NCBI GenBank assembly: GCA_041660045.1 | Contig: JBAZXA010000004.1 | Location: 124,001 to 188,000 of the forward strand | Length of the DNA: 64,000 bases | Source of the DNA: WM-3-3 sp041660045 | GTDB taxonomy: Bacteria > Pseudomonadota > Gammaproteobacteria > Methylococcales > Methylomonadaceae | Direction: 5' to 3' | Part shown: piece after piece, positions 25,941 through 35,732 of the stretch | Position numbering within the stretch: the first letter of the stretch is position 1 | Layout: each line of letters begins with the position of its first letter | Program-made: the position numbers and the translations under genes | Notes under the pieces: model-generated | Seen by the model: only the letters and a program-made list of their open reading frames with translations | What the model was told of the DNA's origin: nothing | The model's database searches: none

Positions 25941-27371
25941 TCACTTTAACTTATCTATCAACATTTTATTAACCTCTCCCGGACTAGCTTTACCTTGCAT
26001 TTCCTTCATGACTTGGCCAACAAAAAAGCCGAAGACTTTGTCTTTACCGCTGCGGTATTGTTCAACTTGGCCAGGGTTAGCGGCAATGATTTTGTCGATG
26101 ATGGCTTCTATAGCACCCGTATCGGTGACTTGTTTTAAGCCTTTTTCGGCTATGATGTCATCGGCTGTTGCGCTGCCTTGCCAGAGATAGTCGAAGACTT
26201 GTTTGCCGATTTTACCCGAAATGGTGTCGTCGGCTATGCGCACTAGCAAACCTGCCAAACGTTGATAATTTACTGGCGATTCGGTAATGTCCAAGCTGGC
26301 TTTGTTAAGTGCACCCAATAAATCACCAGTGACCCAGTTGGCGCAGAGTTTGGCTTCACATTTGGATGCGTCAACCAAGGCTTCGTAATAGTCCGCCAAC
26401 GGCCTAGACGAGGTTAAAATCGCAGTGCTCTCATCATCTAAACCATACTGTCCCTTAAAGCGCAGTTTTTTAGCTTCCGGCAATTCCGGCATGGTGGTGA
26501 GTACTTGCGCCTTAAAGGTTTCATCTATAAATACCGGCAGCAAATCCGGATCAGGGAAGTAGCGGTAATCGTTAGCCTCTTCTTTGCTGCGCATGGAACG
26601 GGTTTCATCTTTGTTGGCATCGTACAGCCGGGTTTCTTGCACAACTTTGCCGCCAGACTCAATTAAATCGATCTGCCGTTCCACTTCATGGTTGATGGCT
26701 TTTTCAACAAATTTAAACGAGTTGATGTTTTTAATTTCGGCACGTGTGCCAAATTCTGCCTGACCTTTGCGGCGCACTGACACATTGGCATCACAGCGGA
26801 ATGAGCCCTCTTGCATATTGCCATCGCATATCCCTAAATAGCGCACCAGTTCATGCAGCTTACGCATATACGCCACCGCTTCTTTGGCGGAACGCATATC
26901 CGGCTGGGAAACTATTTCCAGCAACGGTGTACCGGCACGGTTTAAGTCTATACCGGTAAGCCCATGAAAATCTTCATGTAACGATTTGCCAGCATCTTCT
27001 TCCAAGTGCGCGCGGGTAATACCGATGCGTTTGGCAACCCCATCCACTTCAATATCCAAATGGCCTATGCCAACAATCGGCAATTCCATTTGGCTAATTT
27101 GATATCCCTTGGGCAAATCGGGGTAAAAATAGTTTTTGCGGGCAAATATGGAATACGGCGCTATTTGGGCTTCGATAGCCAAGCCAAATTTAACCGCCAT
27201 GCCCACAGCTTCGGAATTTAATACCGGCAAAACCCCTGGCAAACCTAAGTCTACCGCACAGGCTTGGGTATTCGGTTCAGCGCCATAAGCTGTAGCCGCA
27301 CCCGAAAATATTTTTGATTGCGTCGCCAATTGCGTGTGTATTTCTAAGCCAATGACAGTTTCCCATTCCAT
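25941..27371 (-). CDS. gatB: Aspartyl/glutamyl-tRNA amidotransferase subunit B
   Basis: GatB is the tRNA-binding and phosphorylating subunit of GatCAB, which turns Glu-tRNA(Gln) or Asp-tRNA(Asn) into the amide form. The 476 residues include the start WETVIGLEIHTQL, the FARKNYFYPDLPKGYQISQ segment and the helical tail domain ending KASPGEVNKMLIDKL. It follows gatA by 12 bases. A GatCAB system alongside a tRNA-Gln gene is common in proteobacteria lacking one amide synthetase; which substrate is used here cannot be told. Confidence 0.97.
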   Translation of the reverse strand: MEWETVIGLEIHTQLATQSKIFSGAATAYGAEPNTQACAVDLGLPGVLPVLNSEAVGMAVKFGLAIEAQIAPYSIFARKNYFYPDLPKGYQISQMELPIVGIGHLDIEVDGVAKRIGITRAHLEEDAGKSLHEDFHGLTGIDLNRAGTPLLEIVSQPDMRSAKEAVAYMRKLHELVRYLGICDGNMQEGSFRCDANVSVRRKGQAEFGTRAEIKNINSFKFVEKAINHEVERQIDLIESGGKVVQETRLYDANKDETRSMRSKEEANDYRYFPDPDLLPVFIDETFKAQVLTTMPELPEAKKLRFKGQYGLDDESTAILTSSRPLADYYEALVDASKCEAKLCANWVTGDLLGALNKASLDITESPVNYQRLAGLLVRIADDTISGKIGKQVFDYLWQGSATADDIIAEKGLKQVTDTGAIEAIIDKIIAANPGQVEQYRSGKDKVFGFFVGQVMKEMQGKASPGEVNKMLIDKLK

Positions 27372-27383
27372 TTTAGCCTCCTC

Positions 27384-28835
27384 TTATTCAAAACCTTTAG
27401 GTACGTATAAATGCCAATCCGTGACTTGCTGATATTGATGGGCAACATTCAGCAAGCGTTCTTCGGCAAAATAATCACCGATAATCTGTAAGCCTATGGG
27501 TTTACCGTTTACAAAACCCGCTGGCACGGACATGGCCGGCAAACCCGCTAAATTGATAGCGATAGTATAAATATCTGATAAATACATGGCGATGGGATCG
27601 TCTATCATTTCACCGATGCCAAATGCCGGTGTAGGCGCCACCGGCCCCATGATGACATCGACTTGTGACAATGCCTTTTTAAAATCTTCGCTGATTAAAC
27701 GGCGGATTTTTTGCGCTTTAATGTAATAGGCATCGTAATACCCTGCCGATAATGCGTAGGTTCCCATCAGTATACGGCGCTTAACTTCCTTACCAAAGCC
27801 TTCACCCCGCGAACGGGTGTATAAATCGGCCAAATCTTCTGGATTTTGGCAGCGATAGCCATAACGCACGCCATCAAAACGCGATAAGTTCGCGGAGCAT
27901 TCAGCAGGCGCTATGACATAATAAGCCGGAATTGCTAAGCTAAGATTGGGTATGGAAATATCTTCTACTTGTGCGCCTAAGTTTTGATATTGCTTTACCG
28001 CATCAGTAATGGCCGCAGCTACTTCAGGGTGTAAACCTTCACCAAAAAACTCTTTGGGCAAGCCGATTTTTAAACCCGCCAAGCTATTACCCAATGCCGC
28101 TTGATAATCCGGCACAGGTCGGTCCACGCTGGTTGAGTCTTTGCTGTCAAAGCCCGCCATAGTTTGTAAAAGAATAGCCGCATCTTCTGCACTACGCGCC
28201 ATCGGGCCGCCTTGATCCAAACTTGAGGCATAAGCAATCATTCCATAACGTGAAACTCGGCCATAAGTGGGTTTTAAACCGGTAATACCACAATGTGATG
28301 CCGGTTGGCGAATTGATCCTCCCGTATCGGTACCAGTGGCACATACCGCTAAACCTGCCGCCACCGCTGCCGCTGAACCGCCGGAAGAACCACCCGGCAC
28401 GGCAGTTAAATCCCATGGATTTTTTACTGCGCCGTAATAACTGGTTTCATTTGATGAGCCCATGGCGAACTCATCCATGTTTAGCTTGCCTAGTAAAATA
28501 GCACCCGCTTGGTTAAGGTTTTCAACCACCGTGGCGTTATAAGGGGCGATAAAGTTATCTAGCATTTTAGAGCCACAGCTGGTTTTAATGCCATCTGTGC
28601 AAAATATATCTTTCTGGGCTAGGGGAATACCCGTTAGCAACGTCGCTTGCCCGCTGGCCAAGCGCAAATCTGCCGCTTTGGCTTGTTGCAAAGCTTGCCC
28701 TTCGGTGACAGTAACAAAACAATTAAGTGCCTGATGCTGGCTGATACGCGCCAAAAAGCTTTGGGTTAATTCAACGCTAGAAAATTGTTTAGAGCGTAAT
28801 CCCTGCGCCAATTCTGAAATAGATAATTTGTGCAT
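27384..28835 (-). CDS. gatA: Aspartyl/glutamyl-tRNA amidotransferase subunit A
   Basis: GatA is the glutaminase subunit of GatCAB. In 483 residues it has the amidase-signature triad: Lys in GIPLAQKDIFCT, cis-Ser in PGGSSGGSAAAVAAG and nucleophile Ser in GTDTGGSIRQPA. It lies between gatC (11 bases upstream) and gatB. Confidence 0.98.
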   Translation of the reverse strand: MHKLSISELAQGLRSKQFSSVELTQSFLARISQHQALNCFVTVTEGQALQQAKAADLRLASGQATLLTGIPLAQKDIFCTDGIKTSCGSKMLDNFIAPYNATVVENLNQAGAILLGKLNMDEFAMGSSNETSYYGAVKNPWDLTAVPGGSSGGSAAAVAAGLAVCATGTDTGGSIRQPASHCGITGLKPTYGRVSRYGMIAYASSLDQGGPMARSAEDAAILLQTMAGFDSKDSTSVDRPVPDYQAALGNSLAGLKIGLPKEFFGEGLHPEVAAAITDAVKQYQNLGAQVEDISIPNLSLAIPAYYVIAPAECSANLSRFDGVRYGYRCQNPEDLADLYTRSRGEGFGKEVKRRILMGTYALSAGYYDAYYIKAQKIRRLISEDFKKALSQVDVIMGPVAPTPAFGIGEMIDDPIAMYLSDIYTIAINLAGLPAMSVPAGFVNGKPIGLQIIGDYFAEERLLNVAHQYQQVTDWHLYVPKGFE

Positions 28836-28846
28836 GCCTAATACTC

Positions 28847-29134
28847 TTACTCAATGACTTTAGGAACTAGATAAAGCCCAGCTTCAACCTGTGGCGCAAT
28901 AGCCTGATATTTATCGCGTAAATCGCCTTCGGTAACCGCATCAACCCGCAAGCGCTGGACTTGATCCATAGGATGCGCCATCGGTAAGACGTTATTGGTA
29001 TTCACTTCGGCCATACGCGCCATTAAATCAAGCATGCCTGATAAGTCTTGGGCATAGGCTTGTACATCATTTTGGTCTATTCCTAAACGCGCTAAATGCG
29101 CAATTTTTTTGACTTCATCCGCTGTTAAACTCAT
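28847..29134 (-). CDS. gatC: Aspartyl/glutamyl-tRNA amidotransferase subunit C
   Basis: GatC wraps the GatA-GatB interface. With ATG at 29134 the protein is 95 residues and begins MSLTADEVKKIAHLARLGI, exactly as in the family; a TTG at 29146 would add four residues. It is first in the gatCAB operon and divergent from mreB. Confidence 0.95.
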   Translation of the reverse strand: MSLTADEVKKIAHLARLGIDQNDVQAYAQDLSGMLDLMARMAEVNTNNVLPMAHPMDQVQRLRVDAVTEGDLRDKYQAIAPQVEAGLYLVPKVIE

Positions 29135-29262
29135 GTATTGCCCCAAACCTCTAGGTATTTAGAATATCTTATTATGATACTTTATATCTTGCTCAAGTAC
29201 CCGCTTGATTGCTAAAGTAATAGTATTTACTCCCTACTCCTTAAATTAGGATACACACACAG

Positions 29263-30306
29263 ATGTTCAAACGAATCCGCGGCCTATTTTCCAATGACCT
29301 CTCAATTGACTTAGGCACAGCCAACACCTTGATTTATATTCCAGGCCAAGGCATAGTCCTAAATGAACCCTCCGTCGTCGCCATTAAAGAAGACAAAGTC
29401 CGCGGCAATAAAACCATAGCCGCCGTTGGCACCGATGCCAAACAGATGTTAGGCCGCACCCCCGGCAATATTACTGCAATCCGCCCTTTAAAAGATGGTG
29501 TGATTGCTGATTTTGCCGTCACTGAACGAATGCTGCGTTTTTTCATCGAAAAAGTGCATAAAAGTAAATTGCTGCGGCCTAGCCCACGCATATTAATCTG
29601 TGTGCCGTGCGGTTCAACACAGGTTGAACGCCGCGCCATCCGTGAATCAGCGGCCATGGCCGGGGCACGTGAAGTGTATTTGATTGAAGAACCAATGTCA
29701 GCCGCCATAGGTGCCGGTTTACCGGTGGATGAGGCATTAGGTTCCATGGTATTGGACATCGGCGGCGGCACCTCAGAGGTGGCCGTCATTTCCATCAATG
29801 GTATCGTTTATTCTAACTCGGTGCGTATAGGCGGGGATCGCTTTGATGATGCCATCGTCAATTATGTGCGTAGAAACTATGGCACTTTAATAGGTGAGGC
29901 GACTGCCGAAAAAATTAAATTTGAAATCGGCACCGCCTACCCAGGTAGCCAAGTTCGGGAAATTGAAGTGAAAGGCCGTAACTTAGCAGAAGGCGTGCCT
30001 CGTAGCTTTGTGTTAAATAGCAATGAAATTTTGGAAGCTTTGCAAGAGCCTTTATCAGGTATTGTGGGCGCCGTTAAGGTAGCTCTAGAGCAAACACCAC
30101 CTGAATTAGGTGCCGATGTCGCCAATCGGGGGATATACTTAACTGGCGGCGGCGCCTTATTAAAAGATATAGACCGTTTGATAGCCGATGAAACCGGCCT
30201 GCCTGTTTTTATCGCGGACGACCCTTTAACTTGTGTAGCCCGCGGCGGTGGTATCGTACTGGAAATGATGGACAAAAAAGGTGCCACTTCATTCTCGCTA
30301 GAATAA
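29263..30306 (+). CDS. mreB: Rod shape-determining protein MreB
   Basis: MreB is the bacterial actin that guides lateral wall synthesis. The 347 residues contain the actin nucleotide-binding motifs DLGTANTLIY, LDIGGGTSEVAVI and YLTGGGALLKDID. An AGGA sits about 11 bases before the ATG. It heads the mreBCD-mrdA-rodA elongasome cluster, with a hairpin before mreC. Confidence 0.98.
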   Translation: MFKRIRGLFSNDLSIDLGTANTLIYIPGQGIVLNEPSVVAIKEDKVRGNKTIAAVGTDAKQMLGRTPGNITAIRPLKDGVIADFAVTERMLRFFIEKVHKSKLLRPSPRILICVPCGSTQVERRAIRESAAMAGAREVYLIEEPMSAAIGAGLPVDEALGSMVLDIGGGTSEVAVISINGIVYSNSVRIGGDRFDDAIVNYVRRNYGTLIGEATAEKIKFEIGTAYPGSQVREIEVKGRNLAEGVPRSFVLNSNEILEALQEPLSGIVGAVKVALEQTPPELGADVANRGIYLTGGGALLKDIDRLIADETGLPVFIADDPLTCVARGGGIVLEMMDKKGATSFSLE

Positions 30307-30349
30307 GCAGCCTTAGCCATCTAAAAAGAAAGCGAAGACCCAAACAGAA

Positions 30350-30371
30350 GCAGCCGACCTAAGTTGGCTGC
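30350..30371 (+). terminator. mreB-mreC hairpin
   Basis: GCAGCCGAC and GTTGGCTGC form a 9-bp stem (one G-T pair) with a 4-base loop, followed after a few bases by CACCTTTTTTG. It could be a weak terminator or attenuator lowering mreC expression relative to mreB, as MreB is usually far more abundant. It abuts the apparent TTG start of mreC and might also affect translation. Confidence 0.45.
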
Positions 30372-31283
30372 TTGCCACCTTTTTTGAGTGAGGCACTTGT
30401 TATAAAACTGTTATTTGCCGCCGGCCCTTCTATCAACACACGTTTGTTAGTGGCCGTGTTAATCTCTGTTGCATTGCTGGCGACCGAGTTTCAAAGCCTA
30501 CGTCTTGAGCCACTGCGTGCGGCCTTATCTTTTTTGGTTGACCCCATCAGATACTTGGTGGACTTGCCATCGACATTAAGCCAACGCCTGTCGGATTCAA
30601 TCCTAAGCTATGAAACGTTAAAAAAAGATAACACCCAGCTACGTGAACAACAATTAATAGACCAAACCAAGTTATTAAAATTTGAAGCCTTGGAGCAAGA
30701 AAATATACGCCTGCGGGCATTATTGGAAAACTCCTTCAAGCTGGGTGAGCAAGTCTTGGTAGCCGAACTGTTATCAGTAAAAATGGCACCTTATGAACAT
30801 GTGGTCTTAGTCAATAAAGGCACCCGTTTTGGTGTCCATCCACAGCAACCAGTTCTGGATGCCAATGGTATAGTTGGTCAAGTGATCCGATCATTACCCA
30901 TGAGCTCTGAAATCATGCTCATTACCGACCCTAGCCATGCAGTGCCGGTACAAATCAACCGCAATGGCCTGTTAACTATCGCTGTTGGTAGCGGCCAAAC
31001 AAATCGCTTAAATCTGCCGTTTTTACCGAATAACGCCGATATTAAACCGGGCGACCTGTTAATCACCTCAGGCTTGGGCGGTACTTTTCCACCAGGTTAT
31101 CCGGTAGCCGTAGTTGATGAATTTAACCCCCAGCCAAACAAACCGTTTGCCAGCATTACCGCAACACCCAAAGCGTTGCTGGACCGCAACCGCGAGCTTC
31201 TGATTGTTTGGAGCAACAGCAACCCTATCCCGCTAACCTCACAACATAACGAGCGAGAGTCTGAGAATAACAGCGATGAATAA
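30372..31283 (+). CDS. mreC: Rod shape-determining protein MreC
   Basis: MreC is a bitopic inner-membrane protein that links MreB to PBP2 in the periplasm. About 303 residues: N-terminal KLLFAAGPS motif, a membrane helix (about residues 24-40), a coiled coil (about 70-115) and the beta-barrel domain with LITDPSHAVPVQI and ITSGLGGTFPPGYPV. The start is uncertain: no ATG exists, and TTG at 30372 or 30384 are the options. It overlaps mreD by 8 bases. Confidence 0.93.
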   Translation: MPPFLSEALVIKLLFAAGPSINTRLLVAVLISVALLATEFQSLRLEPLRAALSFLVDPIRYLVDLPSTLSQRLSDSILSYETLKKDNTQLREQQLIDQTKLLKFEALEQENIRLRALLENSFKLGEQVLVAELLSVKMAPYEHVVLVNKGTRFGVHPQQPVLDANGIVGQVIRSLPMSSEIMLITDPSHAVPVQINRNGLLTIAVGSGQTNRLNLPFLPNNADIKPGDLLITSGLGGTFPPGYPVAVVDEFNPQPNKPFASITATPKALLDRNRELLIVWSNSNPIPLTSQHNERESENNSDE

Positions 31284-31758
31284 TAACGGCGGTTATGGCC
31301 GCATCATTTTATCCTTAATGTTTGCCATGAGTTTGCGGATAATGCCTTTCCCGGCCCCGTTAGCCTTGTTAAACCCAGATTGGGTCTTGCTAGCGCTAAT
31401 CTATTGGTCATTAGCCTTGCCCGAACGCGTAGGTATTTTTTACGCTTGGACTTTCGGCATCTTGACCGATGTTTTACTAGGCCGTTTATTTGGCCAATAT
31501 GCCCTGGCCTATTCGTTGATAATTTATCTTTGTTTAAAACTGCATAAACGGCTAAGGCAGTTCCCAATATTCCAACAAGGTATGTTTATCTTCTTTTGCC
31601 TATTGCTGTCCCAGCTATTGCTGTTTTTAATCAAAAATATTCAACACCCTGCACAATTACAAGCCACATTTTGGTTGCCTGTGTTCACCGGCACATTATG
31701 TTGGCCTATGGTATACATGACCTTACGATTTGTCAGGTTATTACGCAGCAACCAATAA
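31276..31758 (+). CDS. mreD: Rod shape-determining protein MreD
   Basis: MreD is a small polytopic membrane protein of the elongasome. The 160 residues form about five or six hydrophobic helices; LNPDWVLLALIYWSLALPERVG and the GILTDVLLGRLFGQYAL segment are typical of the family. It overlaps mreC and is followed by mrdA. Confidence 0.93.
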   Translation: MNNNGGYGRIILSLMFAMSLRIMPFPAPLALLNPDWVLLALIYWSLALPERVGIFYAWTFGILTDVLLGRLFGQYALAYSLIIYLCLKLHKRLRQFPIFQQGMFIFFCLLLSQLLLFLIKNIQHPAQLQATFWLPVFTGTLCWPMVYMTLRFVRLLRSNQ

Positions 31759-31774
31759 ACAAACTGGCGCTGTC

Positions 31775-33622
31775 ATGCCCAAGATATACACTATTAAGGA
31801 CAGCATCCTTGAAAACCGGCTGTTTATTAACCGTATCGTCATCGCCTTTATCATCATTATGTTGCTATCGGCTGGACTGGTTGCGCGCTTGGTGTACCTG
31901 CAAATTGTAGGGCATGAACATTACGCCACCTTAGCAAAAGACAATAGCATTAAAATTAAGCCTTTAGTCCCTATACGAGGCATGATTTTTGACCGTAATG
32001 GTAAAGTCCTAGCCGAAAACACACCTTCTTATAATTTAGAGATTATTCCGGAACAAGTTGAAGATTTGGATAACTGCCTGGCACGCTTGAAAAAGCTCTT
32101 GGATATTTCTGATGAAAAAATAGACTTGTTCAGAAAACAACGTAAACGGGAAAAAAGTTTTGCCAGCATTCCCCTAATCATTAGCATGAATGATGAGGAA
32201 ATTGCCAAATTTGCCGTCGCCAGGCCATATTTTCCAGGGGTAGATATACAAGTCCAGCTAGTGCGCCATTACCCTTATGCCGACTTGGCATCGCATGTTG
32301 TTGGCTATGTCGGCCGCATTAATGAAAATGAACTTAAATCACTACCCGAAGCTGAATACCAAGGTTCCAGCCATATCGGCAAAATTGGCATAGAAGGCAG
32401 TTATGAAACCGAGCTGCATGGTAAAACAGGTTATGCTGAAGTGGAAACTAATGCCCAAGCGCGCGCCATAAACACGGTACGCACCAATGAACCGACACCC
32501 GGCGCTAACCTGTATTTATCACTCGATATCGAATTACAAAAAACCGCTTACGACGCCCTCGATATTTATAATGGTGCGGTGGTGGCCCTCGATATAAAAA
32601 CCGGCGGGGTCCTTGTTTTTGCTAGCCGCCCGGGTTTTGACCCGAACCCGTTTGTGGTTGGCATTTCCAACAAAGCATACCAGGCCTTGCAAGCGTCAGA
32701 AAACCAGCCACTGTATAACCGGGCCTTACGTGGGCTTTATCCACCCGGTTCCACGATTAAGCCCTTTATTGGTTTGGCAGGGTTAGAATATGGCGCTACC
32801 ACCTTCCAACACCGGCTATTTTGCCCTGGCTATTATCAATTGCCCAATGTTGCACACCGCTATCGGGACTGGAAAAAATGGGGCCATGGCACGGTTAATT
32901 TAAATGATGCCATCACCGAGTCTTGCGATGTTTACTTTTATAGTTTGGCATTGACCTTAGGTATCGATAACTTAAAAAGCTTTCTACAACAATTTGGTTT
33001 TGGTGAAAAATCCGGCATCGATTTAGTTGGCGAGAAATCCGGTTTATTACCCTCACGCGAATGGAAAAAAGCCCAACGCAATCAAGGCTGGTACCCTGGT
33101 GAAACTATAATAACTGGCATCGGCCAAGGTTATTTTCAAGTGACACCACTACAATTGGCGAGGGCAACCGCTACCCTGGCCAACCGAGGCGAAATTGTGA
33201 CGCCCTTTTTAGTTAATAAAATAGCCAAAAGCAGTGCCATGGAACCTGGGCCGGAAGTACATCAAGGGGCTATACCTTTAAAAAGCGAAAATATTGAGGA
33301 CATTATGACGGCGATGATTAATGTCGTGCATAGCGAGCGGGGCACCGCCAAAGCCGTAGGCCGAGGCATCAATTATCATATCGGCGGCAAAACCGGCACG
33401 GCACAAGTGTTTAATATAAAACAAGATGCCAAGTATAATGAAAACCAAATTGAATTTAAGCTGCGTGACCATGCCCTTTTTATTGCCTTTGCACCTGCTG
33501 AAGACCCTAAAATAGCAGTTGCCGTCATCGCTGAAAATGGCGGTCACGGCGGTTCTGTTGCCGCCCCGATTGCGGCCAAAGTAATCAAACAATTTCTAGG
33601 CAACTATAAGCATGAAGACTGA
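31775..33622 (+). CDS. mrdA: Penicillin-binding protein 2
   Basis: PBP2 is the elongasome transpeptidase. From ATG 31775 it has 615 residues: a cytoplasmic tail, one membrane helix (about residues 20-42), a dimerisation domain starting PIRGMIFDRNGKVLAEN, and a transpeptidase domain with the active Ser in PPGSTIKPF, an SCD second motif and KTGTA. The open frame extends 45 bases upstream into mreD, but MPKIYTIKDS is the expected start. It overlaps rodA by 11 bases. Confidence 0.95.
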   Translation: MPKIYTIKDSILENRLFINRIVIAFIIIMLLSAGLVARLVYLQIVGHEHYATLAKDNSIKIKPLVPIRGMIFDRNGKVLAENTPSYNLEIIPEQVEDLDNCLARLKKLLDISDEKIDLFRKQRKREKSFASIPLIISMNDEEIAKFAVARPYFPGVDIQVQLVRHYPYADLASHVVGYVGRINENELKSLPEAEYQGSSHIGKIGIEGSYETELHGKTGYAEVETNAQARAINTVRTNEPTPGANLYLSLDIELQKTAYDALDIYNGAVVALDIKTGGVLVFASRPGFDPNPFVVGISNKAYQALQASENQPLYNRALRGLYPPGSTIKPFIGLAGLEYGATTFQHRLFCPGYYQLPNVAHRYRDWKKWGHGTVNLNDAITESCDVYFYSLALTLGIDNLKSFLQQFGFGEKSGIDLVGEKSGLLPSREWKKAQRNQGWYPGETIITGIGQGYFQVTPLQLARATATLANRGEIVTPFLVNKIAKSSAMEPGPEVHQGAIPLKSENIEDIMTAMINVVHSERGTAKAVGRGINYHIGGKTGTAQVFNIKQDAKYNENQIEFKLRDHALFIAFAPAEDPKIAVAVIAENGGHGGSVAAPIAAKVIKQFLGNYKHED

Positions 33623-34742
33623 AACCCGCCGAGAACAATTTGAGCCACCTTCTATTATTGGCACCTTGCTGCGCTGGCTACATATAGATATCCCATTATT
33701 TATCGCCCTGCTCTTAGCCTCGTTTATCAGCTTTGTCATTTTATACAGTGCTGGCGGGCAACAAATGGACGTCTTATTGCGCCAAGCCGTCCGTATTAGC
33801 CTAGCATTCAGTTTAATGATATTACTTGCCCACATTAACCCTAGACAATTTAAACGCTATTCCGCGCTATTATTTGGTATCGGGATAGCCCTATTGCTAG
33901 CCGTTTTAATTATGGGACAAATTGGTAAAGGCGCACAACGTTGGCTGGACATCGGTTTTTTTCGTTTCCAACCTTCAGAAATGATCAAGATCACCACGCC
34001 TATGATGATGGCTTGGTATTTGGCTGAGCACTCATTACCACCAAAATGGCGGCATATCTTGATTGCCGGTACCTTAATTTTGATACCCACCTTATTGATC
34101 GCGAAACAACCTGATTTAGGTACCGCCTTATTGGTTGCCAGCTCAGGAGCTGCGGTATTATTTTTTGCAGGTTTATCCTGGCGCTTTTTATTTTCAATCG
34201 CGGCACTTTTGGCGGGGCTAGCGCCTATTATTTGGCATTTGATGTTTGATTACCAAAAAGCCCGCGTGTTAACTTTTTTAAACCCAGAAGCAGATCCCAT
34301 GGGGCGCGGCTACCATATCATCCAATCCAAAATAGCCATAGGCTCAGGCGGTATCTATGGTAAGGGATGGCTAGGCAGCACCCAATCTGAACTGGATTTT
34401 TTACCAGAAAGCTCAACTGACTTTATTTTTGCCGTATTTGCAGAAGAATTTGGCCTCTTAGGTTGCTTAGGTTTACTGGTACTTTATTTACTGATCATCG
34501 GCCGTTGTCTATATATAGCTGCGCAAGCACAAGACACGTATAGCCGGTTGCTGGCTGGCAGCTTGGCCTTTACTTTTTTTGTTTATGTTTTTGTTAACAT
34601 AGGCATGGTTATGGGCGTACTTCCTGTCGTTGGTGTACCCTTACCCTTAATCAGCTATGGAGGAACCTCCATAGTTACCTTATTAGCTGGCTTCGGCATA
34701 CTCATGTCGATACACACCCACAAAAAATTTTTACCCTCTTAA
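33612..34742 (+). CDS. rodA: Peptidoglycan glycosyltransferase RodA
   Basis: RodA is the SEDS-family glycan polymerase partnered with PBP2. The 376-residue polytopic protein has about ten membrane helices. SEDS landmarks are present: GKGAQRWLDIGFFRFQPSE, KQPDLGTALL, LPESSTDFIFAV and PLPLISYGGTS. Its overlap with mrdA matches the functional pair. Confidence 0.97.
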   Translation: MKTETRREQFEPPSIIGTLLRWLHIDIPLFIALLLASFISFVILYSAGGQQMDVLLRQAVRISLAFSLMILLAHINPRQFKRYSALLFGIGIALLLAVLIMGQIGKGAQRWLDIGFFRFQPSEMIKITTPMMMAWYLAEHSLPPKWRHILIAGTLILIPTLLIAKQPDLGTALLVASSGAAVLFFAGLSWRFLFSIAALLAGLAPIIWHLMFDYQKARVLTFLNPEADPMGRGYHIIQSKIAIGSGGIYGKGWLGSTQSELDFLPESSTDFIFAVFAEEFGLLGCLGLLVLYLLIIGRCLYIAAQAQDTYSRLLAGSLAFTFFVYVFVNIGMVMGVLPVVGVPLPLISYGGTSIVTLLAGFGILMSIHTHKKFLPS

Positions 34743-34747
34743 ACCTT

Positions 34748-35728
34748 ATGAAAAAACTAACCCTCAGCACCCTCTTTTTTTGCCTATTTCCCGCCTTACC
34801 GGCCTATAGCCAAAACCTCCAGCAATTAGACACGGCGCAAACCTTTATTGGGCAAATGGTGCAAAAACACCAGTTTAGCAAACCTGAGTTAGAACAGCTC
34901 TTTAGCCAGATAGACACCAAAGAGCAAATCATTAAAACCATTTCATCCCCTGCAGAAGCCTTGCCATGGCCACGCTATAAAGCTATTTTCTTAACGGATA
35001 GCCGCATCGATAATGGTGTCAAATTCTGGCGTGAAAACGAAAAGCTATTGGCAGCTGTTGAACAACAATACGGCGTACCCGCAGAAATTCTTATTGCGAT
35101 CATCGGCGTAGAAACCGCTTATGGCCAACATACCGGAAAATATCGTGTCATCGATGCCTTATCCACACTGGCTTTTTTGTACCCACCCCGTAGTGCATTT
35201 TTTAGCGCTGAGCTAGAAAAGTTCTTGCTGCTTTGCCGCAGTGAAAAAATTAACCCACTTGCCCCAACCGGATCCTACGCAGGCGCCATGGGTATGCCGC
35301 AATTTATGCCTAGCAGTTTTTTAGCTTATGCTGCTGATTATGATCATGATAACCGCAAAGACATTTGGCTTAACACAGGCGATGTGATTGCCAGTGTAGC
35401 CAACTATTTTGTTAAGCATGGCTGGCAAAAAGGACAGCCCGTTGCAGCACCTTTAATTGCACAAGGTGAGCAGTATAAAAAGCTATTAAATAACGACCTT
35501 AAGCAAAACTTAAGATTGGCAGAGTTAAAATCAGTTAACGTTACTCTAAAAAAAGGCAGTAAATTTTTAAACGGCAATATTAAACTTCTGGCTTTTGAAC
35601 ATGACCAAAGTACAGAACTGTGGGCGGGGTTTACTAACTTTTATGTAATAACCCGCTATAATCATAGTCCGTTGTACGCCATGGCAGTTTTTCAGTTAAG
35701 CCAGGCCATTTTAAATAAACACACCTAA
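34748..35728 (+). CDS. mltB: Lytic murein transglycosylase B
   Basis: MltB cleaves the glycan backbone to 1,6-anhydroMurNAc ends. The 326-residue protein has a cleavable signal peptide (about residues 1-21, ending PAYSQ) and no lipobox, unlike E. coli MltB, so it is probably periplasmic and soluble. The catalytic Glu is in IIGVETAYGQHTG; GSYAGAMGMPQFMPSS and the DHDNRKDIW calcium-like loop follow. It lies in the elongasome cluster between rodA and rlpA. Confidence 0.93.
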   Translation: MKKLTLSTLFFCLFPALPAYSQNLQQLDTAQTFIGQMVQKHQFSKPELEQLFSQIDTKEQIIKTISSPAEALPWPRYKAIFLTDSRIDNGVKFWRENEKLLAAVEQQYGVPAEILIAIIGVETAYGQHTGKYRVIDALSTLAFLYPPRSAFFSAELEKFLLLCRSEKINPLAPTGSYAGAMGMPQFMPSSFLAYAADYDHDNRKDIWLNTGDVIASVANYFVKHGWQKGQPVAAPLIAQGEQYKKLLNNDLKQNLRLAELKSVNVTLKKGSKFLNGNIKLLAFEHDQSTELWAGFTNFYVITRYNHSPLYAMAVFQLSQAILNKHT

Positions 35729-35732
35729 TATT

